A stretch of DNA of 64,000 nucleotides from Pseudobutyrivibrio ruminis HUN009 (lineage in GTDB: Bacteria; Bacillota; Clostridia; Lachnospirales; Lachnospiraceae). This document shows, piece after piece, positions 8,470-16,436 of this stretch; the first letter of the stretch is position 1, and every line of letters begins with the position of its first letter. The position numbers and the translations under genes were made by a program. The stretch is from the NCBI RefSeq assembly GCF_000703005.1, contig NZ_JNLH01000001.1:895501-959500 (forward strand). The letters are read 5' to 3'. The notes beneath the pieces are model-generated. The model searched no databases. It had not been told where the DNA came from and saw nothing but the letters and a program-made list of their open reading frames with translations.

Positions 8470-9867
8470 ATGGCAAATAATATTGGTAAAATCACTCAGA
8501 TCATCGGTGCGGTACTTGACGTAAAGTTTGGCGAAGGCCAGCTTCCAGAAATCAACGACGCTCTTGAAATCACAAGAAATAACGGCGAGAGACTGGTTGT
8601 TGAGGTTGCGCAGCATTTGGGTGACGATACAGTTCGTTGTATTGCCATGGGTCCTACAGACGGTTTAGTACGTGGAATGGATGTAGTAGCTACAGGAGCA
8701 CCAATTTCGGTTCCTGTTGGTGAGGCAACATTAGGACGTATTTTCAACGTACTTGGTGAAGCTATCGATGAGCAGCCAGCACCTACAGGTGTTGAGAAGA
8801 TGCCAATCCATAGAAAAGCACCATCGTTTGAGGAGCAGGCAACATCAACTGAAATGCTTGAGACAGGTATTAAGGTCGTTGACCTTCTTTGCCCATATCA
8901 GAAAGGTGGAAAGATCGGTTTGTTCGGTGGTGCCGGTGTAGGTAAAACCGTACTTATTCAGGAGCTTATCCACAACATCGCTACTGAGCACGGTGGATAT
9001 TCAGTATTCACAGGTGTAGGTGAGCGTACTCGTGAAGGTAATGACCTTTACTATGAAATGAAGGAGTCAGGCGTTATCGACAAGACCTGCATGGTTTTCG
9101 GTCAGATGAACGAGCCACCTGGAGCCAGAATGAGAGTTGGTCTTACAGGACTTACAATGGCTGAGTACTTCAGAGATAAGGGTGGAAAGGATGTGCTTCT
9201 TTTCATCGATAACATCTTCCGTTTTACTCAGGCTGGTTCAGAGGTTTCAGCCCTCTTAGGTCGTATGCCTTCAGCCGTTGGTTATCAGCCAACACTTCAG
9301 ACAGAGATGGGTGCTCTTCAGGAGCGTATCACATCTACAAAGAATGGTTCTATCACATCAGTACAGGCTGTTTACGTGCCTGCCGACGATTTGACTGACC
9401 CAGCTCCAGCTACAACATTCGCACACTTGGATGCTACTACAGTTCTTGAGCGTTCTATCGCCGAGCTTGGTATTTATCCAGCGGTAGACCCACTTGGTTC
9501 TACATCTCGTATCCTTGATCCACGTATCGTTGGTCAGGAGCATTTCGAGGTTGCTCGTGGAGTACAGGAGATTCTTCAGAAATATAAAGAGCTGCAGGAC
9601 ATCATCGCTATCCTTGGTATGGATGAACTTTCAGAAGAGGATAAGCTTGTTGTTAACCGTGCACGTAAGATTCAGAGATTCTTGTCACAGCCATTCTTCG
9701 TAGCTGGTCAGTTTACTGGTCTTGAAGGAAAGTATGTGCCAATCGCTGAGACAGTTCGCGGCTTCAAGGAAATCCTTGAAGGTAAGCATGATGATATCCC
9801 TGAGAGCTACTTCCTCAATGCTGGTACAATCGACGAGGTTCGTGCCAAGATGAATCAGAACAAATAG
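8470..9867 (+). CDS. atpD: ATP synthase F1 subunit beta
   Basis: Catalytic subunit of the F1 head. The 465-residue protein has Walker A GGAGVGKTV, the catalytic Glu region GERTREGNDLY, Walker B VLLFIDNIFRF and the signature PSAVGYQPTL. ATG 8470 is the true start (MANNIGKITQIIGAVLDV), with TAGGAG at 8457-8462; the frame is open further upstream but that part overlaps atpG and has no ribosome site. Confidence 0.97.
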   Translation: MANNIGKITQIIGAVLDVKFGEGQLPEINDALEITRNNGERLVVEVAQHLGDDTVRCIAMGPTDGLVRGMDVVATGAPISVPVGEATLGRIFNVLGEAIDEQPAPTGVEKMPIHRKAPSFEEQATSTEMLETGIKVVDLLCPYQKGGKIGLFGGAGVGKTVLIQELIHNIATEHGGYSVFTGVGERTREGNDLYYEMKESGVIDKTCMVFGQMNEPPGARMRVGLTGLTMAEYFRDKGGKDVLLFIDNIFRFTQAGSEVSALLGRMPSAVGYQPTLQTEMGALQERITSTKNGSITSVQAVYVPADDLTDPAPATTFAHLDATTVLERSIAELGIYPAVDPLGSTSRILDPRIVGQEHFEVARGVQEILQKYKELQDIIAILGMDELSEEDKLVVNRARKIQRFLSQPFFVAGQFTGLEGKYVPIAETVRGFKEILEGKHDDIPESYFLNAGTIDEVRAKMNQNK

Positions 9868-9880
9868 GAGGTGGCGTTTC

Positions 9881-10285
9881 ATGGCAGATAACACCTTTAA
9901 AGTTTCAATCATTACACCAGAGCGTACTTTCTATGAAGGTGAAGCAACAATGGTTGAATTCAATACAGTTGAGGGTGAAATTGGCGTTCTGCCAAAGCAC
10001 ATCCCCTTAACGACAGTTATAGCACCAGGCATTTGTACCATCACCGAGGCAGAGGGAGTGAAAAAGGCTGCAGTTCATGCGGGACTCGCTGAAATACTTC
10101 CAGACAAGGTGACATTGCTTGCTGAAATTGCTGAATGGCCAGATGAGATTGATGTTGAACGTGCCCGTAGCGCGGAAGACAGAGCGAGAGCTCGTCTAGC
10201 TGAAAAGGATGCAAATCTTGATGTGCTTAGAGCTGAGGTAGCCTTGAAGAAGGCATTGGTTCGTCAGGACTTAAAAGCAAAATAA
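9881..10285 (+). CDS. atpC: ATP synthase F1 subunit epsilon
   Basis: Central-stalk subunit that couples rotation and can inhibit ATP hydrolysis. The 134-residue protein has the N-terminal beta barrel (KVSIITPERTFYEGEA, GEIGVLPKHIPL) and the C-terminal two-helix domain with ARSAEDRARARLAEK. AGGAGG at 9867-9872 overlaps the beta stop codon. Confidence 0.96.
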   Translation: MADNTFKVSIITPERTFYEGEATMVEFNTVEGEIGVLPKHIPLTTVIAPGICTITEAEGVKKAAVHAGLAEILPDKVTLLAEIAEWPDEIDVERARSAEDRARARLAEKDANLDVLRAEVALKKALVRQDLKAK

Positions 10286-10310
10286 TCATAGGAATTAGGG
10301 GAGGCACAAC

Positions 10311-10538
10311 ATGTTAGATGCTGAGACAAAACGAGATATAGAAGATCTCAAAAGAGAATTAAAAGCATTCGAGGACGAAGAGGCAAATCTTCTCAAGGAG
10401 CTTGAGACATTGCGTGCTCGAAAAAATGTCGTTAAGGACAAGCTAAAGGCCCTTAGCAATGATGACAAATATCAGCAGGACATGCTTAATATGGTCTATC
10501 AGCAAAGACGTGGAGCGTCCTCAAAATCAAAAGATTAA
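10311..10538 (+). CDS. Small coiled-coil protein closing the atp operon
   Basis: A 75-residue charged protein that I do not recognise. Residues 5-50 show continuous heptad spacing with Leu, Ile and Ala at core positions (DIEDLKRELKAFEDEEANLL), suggesting a coiled coil; the tail is basic and polar (QQRRGASSKSKD). No membrane segment or signal peptide is visible. It starts 25 bp after atpC behind a GGGGAGG site and lies upstream of the operon terminator, so it is made with the ATP synthase and may act on it. Confidence 0.7.
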   Translation: MLDAETKRDIEDLKRELKAFEDEEANLLKELETLRARKNVVKDKLKALSNDDKYQQDMLNMVYQQRRGASSKSKD

Positions 10539-10551
10539 ATTTTATAAAATT

Positions 10552-10580
10552 ATGGCGTCACATAGGTGGCGCCATTTTTT
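10552..10580 (+). terminator. Terminator of the atp operon
   Basis: A 10-bp stem ATGGCGTCAC/GTGGCGCCAT (one G-U pair) with loop ATAG is followed by a run of T. Confidence 0.9.
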
Positions 10581-10673
10581 GTATTTAAATAAAAACAGAA
10601 ATTAAATCGTGCTTGCATATCCTTCTATAATAATGTAGCATAACAACGATAATTATATTCCAGGAGGGGAAAG

Positions 10674-11732
10674 ATGAAGAAGTTTATTTCTAAAATGCTT
10701 GTTGGTGTCACAGCTATGTCATTATTAGTTGGATGCGGTAGTGACGCAGCAAAGACTGAGACAGCTCAGACAACAGACGCAGAAAGCGGAAATGTTAAAA
10801 TTGACAAATTAACAATTGGTTTCGTACCATCACGTGAGCCAGACGAAATCGTTACAGCTACAGAGCCACTTAAGGAGCTCCTTACAAACGAGCTTGCAGG
10901 CCTTGGTTATGATATCGGCGAGGTAGATATCACAGTTGGAACTAGCTTTGAGGCAGTAGGAGAGGGACTTTCAGCTGGTACTATCGACGTTGGACTTATT
11001 CCAGGTGGTACATACGTATTATACGAAGATGGTTGCGATGTACTTCTTACAGCAACTAGAGATGGTCTTTCAATCGACAGCGATAATGCAAAGGATTGGA
11101 ATGACAACAAGCCTACAGAGGCTACAACAGAGCAGGTAACATACTATAGAGCACTTATCATTGCAGGCCCTTCAGAGGCAGGTCAGGCTGTTGCTGAAAA
11201 GGTAAACAATGGAGAAGAGCTTACATGGGAAGATTTAGATGGACTTAACTGGAGCGTTATGAATTCTTCATCTCCAGCAGGATATATTTATCCTTCACTT
11301 TGGCTTCAGGACAATTACGGAAAGCACATTACAGATCTTTCACACACAGCTTTATCAGATAACTATGGTACAGCATTCTCAAGACTTGCATCTGGTCAGG
11401 TAGATGTACTTGTTACATACGCAGACGCAAGAAGAGACAACGAAGATAAATGGACATCAGAGTACGGCAGAAGCGCAAGCATCTGGGATGAGACAAATGT
11501 TATTGGTGTAACAGATGGTATCTACAACGATACAATCAGTGTTAGCAAGTCATCTCCAATCATGGACGATGCTTTCAAGGCTGCTCTTTCACAGGCCTTC
11601 ATCAACATTGGTAACACAGATGCTGGTAAGGAAGTAATCGCTATCTACAGCCACAATGGTTATGTTGAGGCTAACTCAGAGGATTACGATTCAGAGAGAA
11701 AAGCTCAAGAGCTTATTATGTCATTACAATAA
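10674..11732 (+). CDS. phnD: Phosphonate/phosphite-type ABC transporter substrate-binding lipoprotein
   Basis: The 352-residue protein begins with a lipoprotein signal ending in LLVGC (Cys21), then a Thr/Ala/Glu linker and a periplasmic-binding-protein type II fold of the PhnD family, with TIGFVPSREPDEI, the ligand loop SSSPAGYIYPSLWL and a late DVLVTYADARRDN. PhnD proteins bind phosphonates, phosphite or related anions; the actual ligand cannot be read from sequence. A TATAAT-like -10 box is at 10626-10631 but no good -35 was found. A strong terminator follows, separating it from the ATPase and permease genes. Confidence 0.88.
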   Translation: MKKFISKMLVGVTAMSLLVGCGSDAAKTETAQTTDAESGNVKIDKLTIGFVPSREPDEIVTATEPLKELLTNELAGLGYDIGEVDITVGTSFEAVGEGLSAGTIDVGLIPGGTYVLYEDGCDVLLTATRDGLSIDSDNAKDWNDNKPTEATTEQVTYYRALIIAGPSEAGQAVAEKVNNGEELTWEDLDGLNWSVMNSSSPAGYIYPSLWLQDNYGKHITDLSHTALSDNYGTAFSRLASGQVDVLVTYADARRDNEDKWTSEYGRSASIWDETNVIGVTDGIYNDTISVSKSSPIMDDAFKAALSQAFINIGNTDAGKEVIAIYSHNGYVEANSEDYDSERKAQELIMSLQ

Positions 11733-11762
11733 TGTTTAATTTATTCGAATAATCGAACTATT

Positions 11763-11795
11763 AAAGGAAGATATTTCGGTATCTTCCTTTTTTTA
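11763..11795 (+). terminator. Terminator between phnD and phnC (partial read-through expected)
   Basis: A perfect 11-bp stem AAAGGAAGATA/TATCTTCCTTT with loop TTTCGG and a T run. It lies inside the transport operon, so some read-through or a second promoter is needed for phnC and phnE. This layout commonly makes the binding protein more abundant than the rest. Confidence 0.88.
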
Positions 11796-11813
11796 AAGAA
11801 ATGGAGTTATTAA

Positions 11814-12587
11814 ATGATTAAATTTGAAGATGTTGGAAAAAAATATCCTAATGGTTTCGAGGGATTAAAGCATGTAAACCTTGAAATTGAGCAGGGGGAA
11901 TTTGTTGCTATTATTGGACTTTCTGGTGCAGGTAAGTCAACACTTATCCGTACAATCAACAGAATGCACGATGTAACAAGCGGAAAGCTCACAGTAGATG
12001 ATGTTGATGTTATGTCACTTTCAGGAAAGCAGCTAAGACGTTTCAGAAGAAAAATTGGAATGATCTTCCAATCATTCAATTTGATTACTAGAACTACAGT
12101 TATTAAAAATGTTTTAACAGCACTTGTACCAGACATGCCATGGTACAGATCAGTATTCGGTATTTATTCAAAGGAAGAAAAGTTACAGGCACTTGAGTGT
12201 CTTGATAAAGTAGGTATCTTGGATAAAGCATTCGTTCGTGCTGACCAGCTTTCAGGTGGACAGCAGCAGAGAGTAGCTCTTGCTAGAACACTTGCACAGA
12301 ATCCAGCAATCATCCTTGCTGATGAGCCAGTTGCTGCACTTGATCCAGTTACTGCAAATCAGGTTATGGGTGATTTCAAGAGAATCAACGAGGACATGAA
12401 CATTTCTATCTTAATTAACATCCACCACGTTGATTTAGCTCTCAAATATGCTAACAGAGTTGTTGGTATCAGAGCTGGTGAAATCGTTTATGATGGACCT
12501 GCCAGTGAAGTAACACCGGAGGTTTTAGCAAATATATATAATGGCAAAGTAGATGCCGAGGGTAACGTACAGGAAGAAGAGGAGTAA
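11814..12587 (+). CDS. phnC: Phosphonate-type ABC transporter ATP-binding protein
   Basis: A 257-residue ABC ATPase with Walker A GLSGAGKST, signature motif LSGGQQQRVA, Walker B AIILADEPVAALDP and H-loop NIHHVD, the PhnC pattern. It energises import through the two PhnE permeases downstream. It starts 81 bp after phnD, behind the terminator, with a GGAG site at 11804-11807. Confidence 0.93.
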   Translation: MIKFEDVGKKYPNGFEGLKHVNLEIEQGEFVAIIGLSGAGKSTLIRTINRMHDVTSGKLTVDDVDVMSLSGKQLRRFRRKIGMIFQSFNLITRTTVIKNVLTALVPDMPWYRSVFGIYSKEEKLQALECLDKVGILDKAFVRADQLSGGQQQRVALARTLAQNPAIILADEPVAALDPVTANQVMGDFKRINEDMNISILINIHHVDLALKYANRVVGIRAGEIVYDGPASEVTPEVLANIYNGKVDAEGNVQEEEE

Positions 12588-12591
12588 ACGA

Positions 12592-13416
12592 ATGAGTATT
12601 TATGATAAGGTTTTTAAACCTCACGTTTACACATTGCCTAATGGCAAATCCGTAGAGAAGAAAGCTTCCCGCGGCCCTGTTTACGCAATCATCATTTTGG
12701 CAATGTGTATTTTGTCAGTCAAGATTACAGGCTTCAACATGACAGTTTTAGCCCAGAGAATAGGAGAATTCTTCGTCATCATCGGCGATATGTTTAAGTC
12801 TCCTAGATTAGAATTTATGGATTACGTTTGGGGACCAATTTTCGACACTATCAAGATGTCACTTCTTGGTTCATTGGTAGGTTCACTTTTATCAGTGCCT
12901 TTCGCAATGCTTGCCAGCACAAACGTATGTCGCAACAAAGTAGTAGTTTCAATCGTTAGATTATTCTTTAGTATCGTAAGAACAATTCCTACTATCGTAA
13001 CAGCTCTCGTAGCAACACTTATCGTAGGATTTGGTACACTTGCAGGTACTATTTCAATTGCAGTTTTCTCATTTGCTTACATTGGAAAGCTTACATACGA
13101 GGAAATTGAAACAGTAGATATGGGTTCATTTGAGGCAATGGAAGCTATGGGTGCAACACGTCCAATGGCATTCATTACAGCAATCATCCCACAGGTATTG
13201 CCATTCTTCTTATCTAACTGCCTCTTCAACTTCGAAGGAAATGTTAGATATGCAGCAGTACTTGGTTATGTAGGTGCCGGCGGTATCGGTATTATTCTTA
13301 ACGAGCGTATTTCTTGGAGAGATTATCCAAGCGTTGGTATGATTCTTATAGCACTCTTCGTTACGGTATTTATCATTGAATCAATCAGCAGATATTTCCG
13401 TAAGAAATTGGTTTAA
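12592..13416 (+). CDS. phnE: Phosphonate-type ABC transporter permease, first copy
   Basis: A 274-residue inner-membrane permease with about six helices and the coupling-loop motif EAMEAMGATRPMAFITAIIP (EAA...G). ATG 12592 follows GAAGAAGAGGAG with spacing 7; the longer upstream frame overlaps phnC and is not needed. Neighbouring phnE genes in tandem are usual and give a heterodimeric channel. Confidence 0.92.
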   Translation: MSIYDKVFKPHVYTLPNGKSVEKKASRGPVYAIIILAMCILSVKITGFNMTVLAQRIGEFFVIIGDMFKSPRLEFMDYVWGPIFDTIKMSLLGSLVGSLLSVPFAMLASTNVCRNKVVVSIVRLFFSIVRTIPTIVTALVATLIVGFGTLAGTISIAVFSFAYIGKLTYEEIETVDMGSFEAMEAMGATRPMAFITAIIPQVLPFFLSNCLFNFEGNVRYAAVLGYVGAGGIGIILNERISWRDYPSVGMILIALFVTVFIIESISRYFRKKLV

Positions 13417-13428
13417 TGGAGGTGCGTA

Positions 13429-14238
13429 ATGAATAGTAGAATAGAACAAGCTTATGAAAAGAGACCCAAGAATTGGGTTTACAATACATGCATCGCTGTA
13501 ATCACACTTGCTCTTATTGCGTGGAGCTGCAGTGCAGTAGAGGCAACAGGTGCAGCAGATGGAAGCAGCACAATTGCATGGAACATCATCAAGGGACTTT
13601 TTACACCTGACCTTGGATTTTTATTTGACTTTTCCACATCAGGCGTACCATATTTGATGCTTGAGACAATTTGTATTGCATTCCTTGGTACAATTGTAGG
13701 TGCTATCATTTCAATACCACTTGCTTTTGTTTCAGCAGTAAACTTAGTACCAAAGCCAATCGCGTTCATTGGACGAATCGTTCTTATGGCCATTCGTACA
13801 ATCCCAGCATTTGTTTACGGTCTTATGTTTATCCGTGTTACAGGACCTGGTGCTTTCGCCGGTCTTCTCACAATGGGCGTTTGCTCAGTTGGTATGATTA
13901 CAAAGATGTACACAGAAGCAATCGAGGATTTGGATATTCACGTTATCGAGTCACTTGATGCAGCAGGATGCAGCACATGGCAGAAAATCCGCTACGGTAT
14001 TTTGCCACAGCTTATGCCAAACTTTGCATCAACAGCAATCTACAGATTTGATATCAACCTTAGAGATGCAACAATCCTTGGTTTAGTTGGTGCCGGTGGT
14101 TTCGGTGCTCCACTTATCTTTGCAATGAATGCATACAGATGGAACGAGGCAGGAGCAATCCTTGCTGGATTAATTATATTGATTCTTGTTATTGAGTACA
14201 TCTCAACAAAAATCAGAACTAAGCTCACTAGAGGTTAA
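13429..14238 (+). CDS. phnE: Phosphonate-type ABC transporter permease, second copy
   Basis: A 269-residue permease paralogous to the preceding one, with the coupling loop ESLDAAGCSTWQKIRYGILP and the shared end pattern RDATILGLVGAGGFG, which matches RYAAVLGYVGAGGIG in the first copy. Probably pairs with it. It starts 12 bp downstream behind GGAGG. Confidence 0.92.
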   Translation: MNSRIEQAYEKRPKNWVYNTCIAVITLALIAWSCSAVEATGAADGSSTIAWNIIKGLFTPDLGFLFDFSTSGVPYLMLETICIAFLGTIVGAIISIPLAFVSAVNLVPKPIAFIGRIVLMAIRTIPAFVYGLMFIRVTGPGAFAGLLTMGVCSVGMITKMYTEAIEDLDIHVIESLDAAGCSTWQKIRYGILPQLMPNFASTAIYRFDINLRDATILGLVGAGGFGAPLIFAMNAYRWNEAGAILAGLIILILVIEYISTKIRTKLTRG

Positions 14239-14249
14239 AGGAGGCAAAT

Positions 14250-15782
14250 ATGCGTATCTTATTTACATCTGATACACATGGTCATCTAAATCCTGTGAAT
14301 TATGCGAAAAACTGCCCTGAGAACTCAGGGCTTTTTTGCATTTCTTCCCAGATAAAAAAAGACGATGATACATTGATTATTGACGGTGGCGATTCTCTCC
14401 AGGGAACTCCACTTATGACATATTATTTAGAGCACAAGGATGAATACAATTTCCATCCTATGGCCGAGGGCTTCAATGAAATGGGCCTTGATTACTACAC
14501 ATTTGGTAATCATGATTTCAACTTTGGTTATGATGCAATTGTGGATTATGCAAATAGCATGAATGCAACACTTGTATGTGCTAATGTTTTAGATAAGGGC
14601 GGCAAGCTTGATATTAAAAAGCACGTGATTCATACAATGGCAGACGGCACAAAGGTAGGAATCACAGGTGCAGTTACAGGCTATGTAAACGTATGGGAGC
14701 AGCCAGCAAATTTGGAGCTTCTCCAGGTGCTTGAGCCAATGGATGTGCTAAAAGAAGAGTATGAGTATCTCAAGGATAAATGCGATATCACTGTATGCAT
14801 TTATCACGGTGGATTCGAAGAAGACTTAGCTACAGGAAAGCTTTTATCAGATACTACAGAAAATCAGGCATGCAAAATGGCCCGAGAGTTTGGCTTTGAT
14901 ATTTTACTCACAGGTCATCAGCATATGCCAGTTGAGGGTGTTGAAATTGATGGCACTTACGGTGTTCAGCCACCATCAAATGCCACAAAGTTCTGCGAGC
15001 TACAGGTTGTAAGGGGCGATGATGGACTTAGTATTTCATCTAAGCTTGTGGAGGTAAATCCTGTTGATGAAAGACTTCAGTACATTATCGATGAGCACGG
15101 TTTCATGGATGACTTAACTGACTGCGTAGAGGTTTGGTTGGATCAGCCAATCGGCTCATTGGAAAAGGAAATTGCTCCAGAGTCAAAGATAGATGCAGCA
15201 GTGAATGGCAGCAAGGTGGCAGCAATTTTCAACCAGGTGCAGCTTGATTTCACAGGTGCAGATTTCTCATGCACTAGCCTTGCAAATGACCCACTTGGAC
15301 TAAAGAAGGAGATTACTGTAAGAGACGTACTTGCAATTTATCAATTCGCAAATACGGTAGAAGTAAAGCAGGTAACAAAGGCAGTCATCAAGGAAGCATT
15401 GGAAAGATGTGCTGAGTACTTCGACTACGATGCTGCTACTAATGAAGTAAAGATTTCCAAGGTATTCCTTGAGCCAAAGGTAGAGCACTACAACTATGAT
15501 TTCTACGCTGGCCTCGAGTACACATTTGATATCACTCGCCCAGTAGGAGATAGAGTTGTCACTCTCAAAAAGCTAGACGGAACAGAGCTTTCTGACACAG
15601 AAACCTACACACTTTCCACCAGTAACTACCGAGCAACAGGCACCGGCGGATACGAATGCATCGGCAATGCTCCATTGGCTCGCAGCTACTCAGAAGAAAT
15701 GCCAGACTTGGTTATTGATTTCATCAGGAAGAACACTCCTGTCGGAGAAATTGTAAATAGCAAATTTAAGATTGTATATTAA
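14250..15782 (+). CDS. 5'-nucleotidase / 2',3'-cyclic phosphodiesterase family hydrolase without signal peptide
   Basis: A 510-residue two-domain metallophosphoesterase of the UshA/YfkN type. The N-terminal domain carries SDTHGH, GGDSLQGTP, GNHDFNFG, YHGGFEEDL and TGHQHMPVEG, which supply the two-metal site. The C-terminal 5'-nucleotidase domain ends with SNYRATGTGGYE. Most relatives are exported or wall-anchored; this one starts directly with MRILFTSDTHG and ends without an LPxTG motif, so it appears cytoplasmic. It follows phnE by 11 bp, suggesting it releases phosphate from an imported or recycled ester, but an internal hairpin may limit read-through. Confidence 0.88.
   Translation: MRILFTSDTHGHLNPVNYAKNCPENSGLFCISSQIKKDDDTLIIDGGDSLQGTPLMTYYLEHKDEYNFHPMAEGFNEMGLDYYTFGNHDFNFGYDAIVDYANSMNATLVCANVLDKGGKLDIKKHVIHTMADGTKVGITGAVTGYVNVWEQPANLELLQVLEPMDVLKEEYEYLKDKCDITVCIYHGGFEEDLATGKLLSDTTENQACKMAREFGFDILLTGHQHMPVEGVEIDGTYGVQPPSNATKFCELQVVRGDDGLSISSKLVEVNPVDERLQYIIDEHGFMDDLTDCVEVWLDQPIGSLEKEIAPESKIDAAVNGSKVAAIFNQVQLDFTGADFSCTSLANDPLGLKKEITVRDVLAIYQFANTVEVKQVTKAVIKEALERCAEYFDYDAATNEVKISKVFLEPKVEHYNYDFYAGLEYTFDITRPVGDRVVTLKKLDGTELSDTETYTLSTSNYRATGTGGYECIGNAPLARSYSEEMPDLVIDFIRKNTPVGEIVNSKFKIVY
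14314..14337 (+). terminator. Terminator-like hairpin inside the nucleotidase coding region
   Basis: GCCCTGA/TCAGGGC with loop GAAC is followed directly by six T, 64-87 bases into the gene. An A run before the stem would make it work on the other strand too. It may be an attenuator: slow translation would let it fold and stop transcription. Confidence 0.6.
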
Positions 15783-15788
15783 TAAGGT

Positions 15789-15813
15789 GGCGTCGCGTAT
15801 AGCGGCGCCTTTT
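15789..15813 (+). terminator. Terminator after the nucleotidase gene
   Basis: An 8-bp stem GGCGTCGC/GCGGCGCC (one G-U pair), loop GTATA, then TTTT. Confidence 0.8.
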
Positions 15814-15863
15814 GATATTTGGCTATATTAGTTGAAGATTGCTTTTTAGATACAGCATCACTT

Positions 15864-15873
15864 GTGTTATAAT
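15864..15873 (+). promoter_or_regulatory. Extended -10 promoter for greA
   Basis: TGT directly before TATAAT (15868-15873) makes an extended -10 box; the -35 region is weak. Transcription would start near 15880 and greA begins at 15916. Confidence 0.55.
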
Positions 15874-15915
15874 ACAGATTGAGAAATTATATAGTAAGAA
15901 TTAGGAGGCAGTACA

Positions 15916-16419
15916 ATGGGCGAGCGTCTTACAAAAGGAGATATAGAAAAGATTCAGGCCGAGATAGATGAGCGCAAGCTAGTTCTTAGACCAAAGTTAT
16001 TAGAAGAAGTAAAGGAAACCAGAGCACAAGGGGATCTTTCCGAGAACTTTGAGTATCATGAAGCAAAACGAGCAAAGAATATGAACGATAGCCGTATACG
16101 TTATCTTGAAAAAATGCTTAAGTTTGCAGAGGTAGTAGATGATACAAGTGCAGATGATGAGATTGGTATAAATAATACAGTTACAATATACATTCCAGAG
16201 GATGATTGCGAGGAAACATATAAGCTTGTTACAAGCATCCGCGGCAATTCATTAAAGGGACTTATTTCCATAGAATCGCCTTTAGGTGCAGCCATCCGAG
16301 GAAAGCATGTTGGTGATAAAGCAACAGTAAAGGTTAATGACAGCTATTCATACGAGGTAGAAATTCGTAATATCGATAAGACTACAACTGATGAGGATGA
16401 TCAAATCAAGCGTTATTAA
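15916..16419 (+). CDS. greA: Transcription elongation factor GreA
   Basis: Enters the RNA polymerase secondary channel and stimulates cleavage of backtracked transcripts. The 167-residue protein has an N-terminal coiled coil with the acidic tip motif RAQGDLSENFEYHEAKRAKN, including the Asp and Glu needed for cleavage, and a C-terminal FKBP-like domain (ESPLGAAIRGKHVGD). AGGAGG precedes the start. It is the first gene of a run of closely spaced metabolic genes. Confidence 0.95.
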   Translation: MGERLTKGDIEKIQAEIDERKLVLRPKLLEEVKETRAQGDLSENFEYHEAKRAKNMNDSRIRYLEKMLKFAEVVDDTSADDEIGINNTVTIYIPEDDCEETYKLVTSIRGNSLKGLISIESPLGAAIRGKHVGDKATVKVNDSYSYEVEIRNIDKTTTDEDDQIKRY

Positions 16420-16436
16420 ACAGCGGGGACAGAATT

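Noticed and set aside
10613..10631. TTGCAT plus TATAAT as a phnD promoter
   Set aside because: The boxes are only 7 bp apart; at most the -10 is real.
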